Shown here in pieces: positions 41,890 to 51,100 of a stretch of 64,000 nt of DNA. Source of the stretch: Spartinivicinus ruber (GTDB lineage Bacteria; Pseudomonadota; Gammaproteobacteria; Pseudomonadales; Zooshikellaceae); contig NZ_CP048878.1 of NCBI RefSeq assembly GCF_011009015.1, positions 6,047,001 to 6,111,000 on the forward strand, read 5' to 3'. The position numbers and the translations under genes were made by a program. Within the stretch, counting starts at the first letter, position 1. Each line of letters starts with the position of its first letter. The notes under the pieces were generated by a model. The model made no database searches. It was not told the DNA's origin and saw only the letters and a list, made by a program, of their open reading frames with translations.

Positions 41890-44878
41890 TGATTAGTGTC
41901 CCATCATTTATCATATTCTGAAGAATTGTGTGTGAATCAGCTGTACCGTATTGGCTAGACAGGTCTACATTTTCCAACACTACTTTCTGTACAACTTGAT
42001 CATCCCCCGCGGGGCTTACCTCAATTGTAGTAGATTTGCCATCAATGTTTATTGCTAAGTAGTCATCAATTGTATCTACATTCTCACCTTCAAGCAGATC
42101 TTTTAGGTTAAGAATATCTTCACCTTTATTAAAATCTGTTATGTGATCTTCTATCGGTTTAGCGACAGTTCCACTAGCAACCGCATCTTTGTTCCAGATA
42201 AATTGATCAGCACCACCGCTGCCCGTCAGGCTGTCACTGCCTGCACTTGCAAAAATAATGTCATCACCGGCATCACCCAAAATTGCATCATGACCTGAAC
42301 TACCTGAAACAGTCGCCCCCGGTTTAACTGCATCTGCCCCATTCACTTCAATATTAATCACTTGCAGTGTTGTTGCTGCTGAGCCATTTTTCTCACTACT
42401 TGTCGCCTGTATTACCAAACTGAAATCTTGATCACCACTATAGTGTTGGGTATCCAAGAACAGGCCTTTTAGTTCTGCTTGCTTAAGCGTCCAACTGCCA
42501 TCGTTATTATTGGTTCCTGCTGACAGCTCAATGCCTGTAGGCACCTGACTGATAATGACATCCCCTAACGTTTCAGAGTCATCAGTCACCGCCACTTTTA
42601 TATCCAGAGAAATTGTTGAATTGTGCAACTCAACATTCCTGACACTTTGCGTATTGTTAGAGCCACCGGTGCTCGCAGTAAAACCAAACCAGGCTTCTGC
42701 ACTCCCACCCAAGTCCTTGTTGACGATATCTCGTACAATTGAGTCAGTTATCTCTTTTCCTGTTGTTTGGTTAGTAAATTTATAGGTTATACGTTGTTCA
42801 CTGGCATCCCAGGTTATTTGAACATCATGCCACTTACCATCTTCAATATTGTCTAGCTGCTGAAGAGTAGTAAGCTCTTTATCATGTTTTACATATCCTC
42901 CATTTACAAAAGCTGCATGATCCTCATCATGGTCAGTCTCATTTTTCCAAGTATCAAACTCCACTCCAAAACTGTTTTCCAACCCTTCAAATCCGAGTCC
43001 TCCACCTGACTTGCCTACCGCCTCAATGCCTTTTTCATTATTCTGCAAAACAAAAACAATACCATCAGCCCCATCACTATCTTTGTTACCAAAGTTCAGC
43101 TGGAAATTTAAAGTAAAATCTTTGGTTAAATCGATTTTCTCTTCACTCCAAGCTGTCCCATGCTTATTATTTTCCTCAGCTGTCAGCTGGATAGAGCCAT
43201 CTGGATTATTGACGGCGTCTTTTAACGCATTAAACGTCTGGGTGTTTGAACTAACAGAAAGTGCTGGCGCATCTGCAACAGCGATAACATCAATTGTTGC
43301 TTTGGCTTCAATAGAGTATTTGGTTGAGGTAACTGTGAACCCAAGCTCTACATTATCTGCTGCATAGTTTTTATTGGGGGTGAATGTCCATGTGCCATCA
43401 CCATTGTCCACCACCCCCCCTACAGTAGGGTTTGTTAATTTCAGATCAGTTACACTAAAGCTGTCACCGTCAGGGTCTTTGGCATTTGCCCACAGATCTG
43501 CTGGTTTGATAATAATACTGCTGTCTTCATTGATGGCAGGTAATTCCACATTGCCAACCGTAGGCGGCTCATCAACATCAGTAATATTAATCTGTACTTC
43601 GCTGGTAGCAGTATTACCCACATCATCAGTTGCAACTACATTCAACCGATCTGTGTTATCACCATTTTCAAAATCCAATAAGTTTGCTGCAGCGCCTTTA
43701 TTAGTAAGCGTAATCCCTCCGGTATTTTCATCTAACTGGAAATAGCCGTCGTCGCTGGTTTGGGTACCATTAGCAAAGCTGTATGTTACGTTGCCAGTGT
43801 CGTCTGATTTAACCTTACCAACCTGCGTCCCTACTTGACTGTTTTCAGGCAAATCAAACTCATGATTAGTAAAGGGGACTTGGTTATCAAGTGTGATCTC
43901 TGCTGTTTTGGCAGAGCTGGTATTGCCAGCAGCATCTGTAGCAGTCGCATCAACGGTGATCTTACCGTTATTAAATTTACTTAAATCAACTTCTTTACCT
44001 TGTAGGGTCCAGCGCCCTTGATCATCAGTCGTCACTGTCGCTGTCTTGGAATTACTGCCATCACTGAGAGTGACTGTAACTTGGCTATTCGGCTCGGAAG
44101 TTCCTTCCACCAACACATGGTCATCTTCCTGTGCATTAACAATGTTATCGCTTTCAATGGGAGTGGCAATGACAGGTGGAACTGGATTAGAACCAGTTGC
44201 TGGGGGTGTACTAGGATCTGTAGTTCCAGGATCAGTTGTTGATGGCGTGCTAGGGTCTGTAGTAGAAGGTTTGCCAGTAGTGTTTGAAGGAATTGAAGTT
44301 AATGGGTCATTCGCTTCACTACTCTTCATTTTTTCAGAGGCAGTATCAGGGAAAGCACTTTCCTTCAAAGTGTTTTCATCATTGTGCTCAACCACACCTA
44401 CTGAAGCTTCAATGCCACCAGTACCAAACCCTGTATCTGAAATAGTTTCATGGCCATCTCTAGCCATTTCCACTATCCCATTTGTTCCTTCTGATGGGGA
44501 AGCTTGCTGTATACCTGCAGCAGGTTCTTTTGCTATTTGTGAGGGATCAGCCCCAGCCTGAATTGCACCATGAATCGTGCTTAATTCTGTGGCAGCCTCA
44601 TTAGTGATATCCATAGAGTCTTGCTGAGAGGGAATAACATCATCCGATAGTACCGTTTGGTCATGAGGCCCCATGTTCAAACTAGAGCCATCAGAAAACT
44701 CAACCAATACTTCTCCTGATTTACTGACAACTTTTTCCCCTGGATAAACAGGATCGTCTATTTTCAAAGTCCTTTCTGCACCTGTTGACGAAACAGCAAG
44801 AGATTGCCCCGTCAGTTTTTTTACAAAACCTACAGGATTTTGGTCGATATTCGCTTGTAGTTTCGTCTGCTCAGCCAC
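41879..44878 (-). CDS. RTX adhesin with LapA-type retention module and L-type lectin domain
   Basis: 999 residues. The N-terminal retention module (NPVGFVKKLTGQSLAVS, then DDPVYPGEKV and EFSDGSSLNMGP) should plug the outer membrane pore. PAAG at 119-122 fits the LapG cleavage motif. Then come Thr/Pro-rich linker, Ig-like and cadherin-like domains (about 240-540) and an L-type lectin-like domain (about 543-756; DGADGIVFVLQN, SFGVEFDTWKN) that may bind glycans. RTX calcium repeats (GDAGDDIIFASAGSDSL) lie near 860-890, and the C-terminus ends LIIDQ like type I secretion signals. Its own promoter element is at 44943-44971. It appears to lead the DUF2927-TolC-OmpA operon. Confidence 0.9.
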   Translation of the reverse strand: MAEQTKLQANIDQNPVGFVKKLTGQSLAVSSTGAERTLKIDDPVYPGEKVVSKSGEVLVEFSDGSSLNMGPHDQTVLSDDVIPSQQDSMDITNEAATELSTIHGAIQAGADPSQIAKEPAAGIQQASPSEGTNGIVEMARDGHETISDTGFGTGGIEASVGVVEHNDENTLKESAFPDTASEKMKSSEANDPLTSIPSNTTGKPSTTDPSTPSTTDPGTTDPSTPPATGSNPVPPVIATPIESDNIVNAQEDDHVLVEGTSEPNSQVTVTLSDGSNSKTATVTTDDQGRWTLQGKEVDLSKFNNGKITVDATATDAAGNTSSAKTAEITLDNQVPFTNHEFDLPENSQVGTQVGKVKSDDTGNVTYSFANGTQTSDDGYFQLDENTGGITLTNKGAAANLLDFENGDNTDRLNVVATDDVGNTATSEVQINITDVDEPPTVGNVELPAINEDSSIIIKPADLWANAKDPDGDSFSVTDLKLTNPTVGGVVDNGDGTWTFTPNKNYAADNVELGFTVTSTKYSIEAKATIDVIAVADAPALSVSSNTQTFNALKDAVNNPDGSIQLTAEENNKHGTAWSEEKIDLTKDFTLNFQLNFGNKDSDGADGIVFVLQNNEKGIEAVGKSGGGLGFEGLENSFGVEFDTWKNETDHDEDHAAFVNGGYVKHDKELTTLQQLDNIEDGKWHDVQITWDASEQRITYKFTNQTTGKEITDSIVRDIVNKDLGGSAEAWFGFTASTGGSNNTQSVRNVELHNSTISLDIKVAVTDDSETLGDVIISQVPTGIELSAGTNNNDGSWTLKQAELKGLFLDTQHYSGDQDFSLVIQATSSEKNGSAATTLQVINIEVNGADAVKPGATVSGSSGHDAILGDAGDDIIFASAGSDSLTGSGGADQFIWNKDAVASGTVAKPIEDHITDFNKGEDILNLKDLLEGENVDTIDDYLAINIDGKSTTIEVSPAGDDQVVQKVVLENVDLSSQYGTADSHTILQNMINDGTLIIDQ

Positions 44879-44942
44879 AACACACCCTTAATTAAATAAA
44901 CAGTTAAAATAAAGTGTGATTTTTATAGAAAAATGGAATTAG

Positions 44943-44971
44943 TCACAATTGTACAACGGTACGAGTCGCAC
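44943..44971 (-). promoter_or_regulatory. Shared 29 bp adhesin promoter element (copy 1)
   Basis: Plus-strand text is TCACAATTGTAC, four bases, then GTACGAGTCGCAC. It lies 64 bp upstream of the lectin-adhesin start codon. Read in gene direction it has a TACAAT -10-like hexamer preceded by a conserved GTACC block where a -35 would lie. Three more copies precede the other adhesin-family genes. Confidence 0.7.
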
Positions 44972-45070
44972 AAATTCAACAAAAAACAGGCGATTTTATA
45001 AATATTTGGCGTTTTGGAATGCTTTTTGAGCAATTCAAAATAGACAGGCAAAAAAGGGTAGGCACTAAAA

Positions 45071-45095
45071 ACAAAAAAGCCGGCATTACGCCGGC
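45071..45095 (-). terminator. Rho-independent terminator of the giant adhesin gene
   Basis: GCCGGC-loop-GCCGGC (45079-45095) followed on the minus strand by TTTTTTGT. It separates the giant adhesin gene from the next adhesin gene, which has its own promoter element. Confidence 0.88.
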
Positions 45096-45111
45096 TTTCG
45101 ATAATGACCTG

Positions 45112-48100
45112 CTACTGGTCAATAACAAGGGTTCCTTCTTGAATCATGTTTTGGATGATATCGTGGGAAGTTCCACCCCCATACTGGGTAGATAGATCAA
45201 CATTATCCAAGACAATTTTTTGATAAACCTGCCCATCACCTTTAGGGCTAACATCAATGGTTGTAGAACCACCACTGAAGTTTAGAGTTAAAAAGTTATC
45301 TATATTCTGAGGATTATCGCCTTGAAGTAAGTCTTTTACATTCAAAATATCTTTATGTGCTTCAAAGTCAGTGACATGATCAACCTGAGGGTTGCTTGGG
45401 TCTGCTGCTGGAACAGGTATTCCTGCATCAAAAGTATCAAGCTGCCCAGAGTCGTACCGCTGCCAAACAAATTGATCAGCTCCATCTCCACCAGTCAAAG
45501 TGTCATGCCCAAAGCCACCAACTAATATATCATCTCCCGTTCCACCTGATAGAAAGTCATTTCCTGCTTGGCCTAGAATGGTGTCATCACCTCCCCCTCC
45601 AGCAACAACATCATTTCCACCTTTTGCTGCATAGATATCAGTACCCTCTCCAAGAGTAATATTTTGTACCGCATCGTCCCCTTCCTGGTATGTAAAATCA
45701 CCTGCAGGCTCCAGTCCTGGCAATACGTTAACATTGATACTACTTGCTGTCTGACTGGTACTGCCTGTAGAAGGCTCAGTGGCTGTTGCCGTTATGTTAA
45801 GGCTAAAAATGCCATCATAATCACTAGGAGGGGTTAGCGAAAGATTTTGTAAATCCCAACTTGTAACATCCAGTTGTCCACCACTGTATGTAGCACTATT
45901 TACTCCATCAGATAATTGAGTACCAGTCGGCATACCATCTAGATGAACTGTTTTCTGTTCACTAGGATCAACTGTACTAACATCAACCCCTGGAATTTTA
46001 ATTGTGCTATTTTCATAACCTATCGCTTGGCTACCACCTTTGGTTTCAACAATTTTCAAATCATCAAGATAAGCTCCCCTTCCCTGAACTTGAGGTATAC
46101 CTGCGATACGAAACTCTAATTGTTGAGCCGTTCCATCTCCTGCTAAAGTGTAGGTAAATTTTTCCCAGGTATTTACAGCCGTTTGAATATCTCCTCCATC
46201 TCTGGCAATTGTATCAATCAGCTTTCCACCCCAAAGCACTTCTATTTTAGTAGCCGTTTCATCAAATCCTGGCCTTGGTGAGTAGTAAAAAGATAACTCA
46301 TATTCAGCCCCTGACTCGGTATTGATGTCACGAAAAATATTCAGCGCATCAGGTAGAGCATCTGTAGGATCTGCATTTAGCTCAATAAAGCTAGACCCTG
46401 AATGCGCTTTATACTGAAGGTCAGCACTGTCTGTCCGCCAAAACTCTATTTTGCTATTACTATCGGTAGACCAGCCATCAACCGTATCAAGGAAGGTCCC
46501 TCTCGAGCCAGCAGGGATAACTACTGATGGATCTTCAAAGCTTGACTCAAAAATTGTTGTCACTTGTTCTTGAGTCATGTTTATAGCAGGCGTATCGGCC
46601 TGAGCGGCAATATCAAAGGTTATCGTATGGGCATTACTGTTATCACTGCCATCACTTACTTGATAATTGAAGTTGGCAAAATTATCACCGCTAGCATTAC
46701 CATCAGCTTGAAAGCTTAACTGATTAATATCACTGGTATTAATCACTTGCCCTGCTATAACAGGGGTACCATTGAATATCAAGGTACCATTGGTAGGTAA
46801 GCTGGTAATGGTAATTGAACTTAGTGCATCGCCTTGCTCATCAAAATAATTACCTTTCGTTGCATCAGTAAAGTCTGCAGGGCTAAAGGTATATGTGGTT
46901 AGTCCACCTGGTGCCGTAGACTCATTTAAATCGATGGTAAAGTCATTGGCAGTAGGCACATCAGCTTCCGGCAACACAGTCACAGTAATAGTCTGAGAGT
47001 TAGCCGCCTGATCATTGTTCAGCTGCTCAATAGATGTTGCTTTGAAGTTAAGATCAAAAGTGCCATTAAAATTAGCAGGTGGTTTAATTGATAAATTGCC
47101 AAGATTCCAACCCACACTTATATCCGCAGCAGTATTACCTGCTGTTGCGGTAAAAGTTTTACTACCATCGGTTAATACAGAGCCTTCAGGGATATTTTCT
47201 AGAGTCATCACTAATGACTCGGAGCCATCCACATCCACTAAAGCTGCATTTAAATCAACCAGGTCGATGAAAGTATCTTCGTAGCCGGTGTTGCCTGTTA
47301 CTGTGTAATAATCCATGCCTGATGGGTTATTCACATACACCAGACCACCATCATCCACAGCATTTTCAGCAGCCTCTAGTGTTTGATAGGTAAAGGCTTG
47401 AGATAATGGCTGTAGTGCTTGTCCCTGAATACCTAGCAATAGATCCAAGTTATGAAGACTTCCCTGGTCATAATATTCCAAGTTAAATGAGTAAACCCCA
47501 CTGTTCGCTATTGTAAAATTACTAGTGGCTCGTACATCAGTGAAGCTGTCTTCATACAGAACTCTCTCGCCACCAATATCAATTGCAATTCCATCATCAT
47601 GTAAAGCACTTAAATCATAAGTACCCGCCTCAAGGTATATAAAGCCTTTCAAATTTATAACCGCATGAGAAGTATCACCAGGGTCTGCGCTCAGTGAAGC
47701 TGCATCCTGCTTCAAAAACTGCTGTAGCGAGTTACCTGTACCCAGGCTATCAGTGCCTCCAGTGTAATTAACAGTGGTAGAAACAAAGGTAGCATCAGGA
47801 TTATTGTTAGCAATTGTGTCTGATACATTGCTTAAATTATATGCACCAACGGTCGCGCTAACGCCATAATACTCACCTAGTAACCCATTCCCTGGCCCCA
47901 TTGCTGGATCACCAATATTTAAGTTTGGTATGTCTGCGTCTGGGATAATATCAAGCGTTGCGGTACCGTTTGTTGTTAGCGATCCATCAGAAACAGTAAA
48001 ACTAAATGGAACATCATCACCAGAATAGTGCTCAGTAGGCGTAAAGTTCCAAGTACCATTGCCATTGTCAACCAACGAGCCATATTGTGGGTCAACTGAA

Positions 48101-51100
48101 AGGCTGGTAACAGATAACGCATCACCATCCGGATCAGATGAGTTAGCCAGCAAATCAGACTGGTTAATAACCAGCACATTATCCTCAAGCACTTGTGATA
48201 GCTCTACATCACCCACAATTGGCGCCTCATTCACATTAGTGAAATTGACTCCCACATTACTAGCATCCGTTAAACCACCTTCATCGGTGACAGTTACAGT
48301 GTAACTTGGAGGGTTATCAGTACCATTGTGAACAAACTGAATTTCACCATTCGTAACCTGAGCTTGAGTAAAGCTTGTGACAACTGAGCCATTACTCACC
48401 AACTGAAACTGGCCATTTTGAACATTACTAACAGTAAATACTAAGTCAGGATTATTGGTTTCCGGGTCTGTCGCGGCTAGATTTGTGGGTTGTAGAGTAA
48501 CAGTCTCTCCTTGATCAATATCCAGTGTATTAGTAGTAATCGTCGGTGGCTCATTAACATCAAGAATGTTAATAGTCAGCTGCTGGCTTGACTGATTTCC
48601 AGCACTGTCACTCACCACAACATCCAGCGTATCAGTATGAATACCGCTCTCGAAGTCTAGTAGACCACTAGTTCCTGCAGTGTCTGCTCCTGCCTGCGTT
48701 AGGCTAATTTGACCTGAATTAGGGTCAATGGCGAAGTAACCATCCGGGCTAGTTAAACTGCCGCCCTGGAAACTATAAGTCACGTTGGTCACATCAGATG
48801 AAGCCACAGAGCCAACAACAGTACCTGCTGGGCTATTTTCACCAATTGAGAAATTATCAGGAGAAGTAATGGTTGGCGCACTGATATCAATCGTTAGCGG
48901 CTGAGCAGTGTTAGCCACATTGCCTGCCGTATCCACCGTAGTCGCCGTAATATTATGCGTCCCTTCTGGTAAGGTCGTTGGGGTATGGTCAATGCTCCAA
49001 GCACCGGTTCCATCTGTTGGGACTGTGCCAATTGAAGTGCCATCAATAAAGACTTCTACCGTGCTATTTGGGTTATCAGATGTACCTGAAATTACCAAGG
49101 TTTGGTCATTGGTAATAAAATCGGTTGGGTTGCCGGAATCATCGGTAATGCCCGTGATATCGATGGTCGGAGCCGTAACATCAATGGTCAGTGGTTGAAC
49201 AGTATTAGCCACATTGCCTGCCGTATCCACCGTTGTCGCCGTAATGTTATGTGGCCCTTCTGGCAAGGTCGTTGGCGTATGGTCAATGCTCCAGTTACCA
49301 CTGGCATCCGTTGTTACTGTGCCAATCGAAGCGCCATCAATAAAGACCTCGACTGGACTATTCGGGTTATTCGAAGTACCTGAAATCACCAACGTTTGGT
49401 CGTTGGTTATAAAGTCCGTTGGGTTACCGGAGTCATCGGTAATGCCCGTGATATCTATAACCGGTGCCGTCACATCAATAGTTAGTGGCTGAGCAGTGTT
49501 AGCCACATTGCCTGCCGTATCCACCGTAGTCGCCGTAATATTGTGTGGCCCTTCTGGCAACGTCGTTGGGGTATGGTCAATGTTCCAGTTACCACTCGCA
49601 TCCGTGGGTACTGTGCCAATCGAAGTGCCATCAATAAAGACCTCGACTGTGCTATTTGGGTTATCAGATGTACCTGAAATTACCAAGGTTTGATCATTGG
49701 TAATAAAATCGGTTGGATTACCGGAATCATCAGTGATGCCTGTGATATCTATAGCTGGTGCCGTCACATCGATGGTTAATGGCTGAGCGGTATTAGCCAC
49801 ATTACCTGCCGTATCTACCGTAGTCGCCGTAATATTATGTGGCCCTTCTGGCAAGGTCGTTGCCGTATGATCAATGTTCCAGTTACCACTCGCATCGGTG
49901 GGTACTGTGCCAATCGAAGTGCCATCAATAAAGACCTCGACTGTGCTATTTGGGTTATTCGAGGTTCCTGAAATCACCAACGTTTGGTCATTGGTAATAA
50001 AATCCGTTGGATTGCCAGAATCATCGGTAATGCTGGTGATATCAATAACAGGTGCAGTAACGTCAATCGTTAATGGTTGGTCTGTCGTCACCTGTTGGCC
50101 AGAAGGGTCTGTACTGGTCGCAGTAATATTGTGTGGCCCTTCTGGCAAAGTCGTCGCCGTATGATCAATGCTCCAGTTCCCATTGGGATCAACGACTGCA
50201 TTGCCAATAGATACTCCATCAATAAATACTTCAACAGTATTGGCCGGATTATCAGTGGTACCTGAAATTACCAGATTTTGATCATTAGTAATAAAGTCAG
50301 CTGGTGTGCCACTATCATCTGTAATTGCCGTGATAGAGACTGCTGGTGGCGTTAAGTCAATTGTTAACGCTTGATTAGCCGTTGCTGGATTACCTGCCAC
50401 GTCAACTGTCGTTGCTGAAATGTTATAGGCACCTTCTGGTAAGGTTGTCGCCGTGTGATCAATGCTCCAAGCACCGCTGGCATCAGTTGGGACTGTGCCA
50501 ATGGAAGTGCCATCAATAAACACTTCTACTGTGCTATTTGGGTTATTTGAAGTACCTGAAATCACCAAGGTTTGATCAGTAGTAACAAAATCCGTTGGGT
50601 TGCCTGTGTCATCGGTTATAGCGGTAATAGCAATGACTGGTGCAGTGACATCAATTGTCAGCGGTTGATTAGCATCTGCAGTGTTGCCAGCAGGATCAGT
50701 ACTGGTTGCAGTAATATTGTGAGGGCCTTCTGGTAAGGTTGTCGCCGTATGATCAATGCTCCAGTTACCATTGGGGTCAACGACTGCATTGCCAATAGAC
50801 ACTCCATCAATAAATACTTCAACAGTATTAGCTGGATCATCAGTGGTACCAGAAATCACCAGATTTTGATCGTTAGTAATAAAGTCAGCTGGTGTACCAC
50901 TATCGTCAGTGATCGCAGTAACAGTAACGGCTGGTGGTGTGATATCAATTGTGAGTGGCTGAGCAGTTGTCGCTGTATTACCTGCTGTATCTGTAGTTGA
51001 GGCAGTAATATTATGCGGACCTTCTGGCAAAGTCGTTGGGGTATGGTCAATGTTCCAGTTACCACTCGCATCGGTGGGTACCGTGCCAATCGAAGTGCCA

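Noticed and set aside
44046-44561. Long open frame antisense to the lectin adhesin (171 codons)
   Set aside because: It is the shadow of a low-complexity Thr/Ser/Pro-rich coding region; no ribosome site and a composition typical of reverse-strand reading. The same applies to 55148-55660 and the many frames opposite the giant adhesin.
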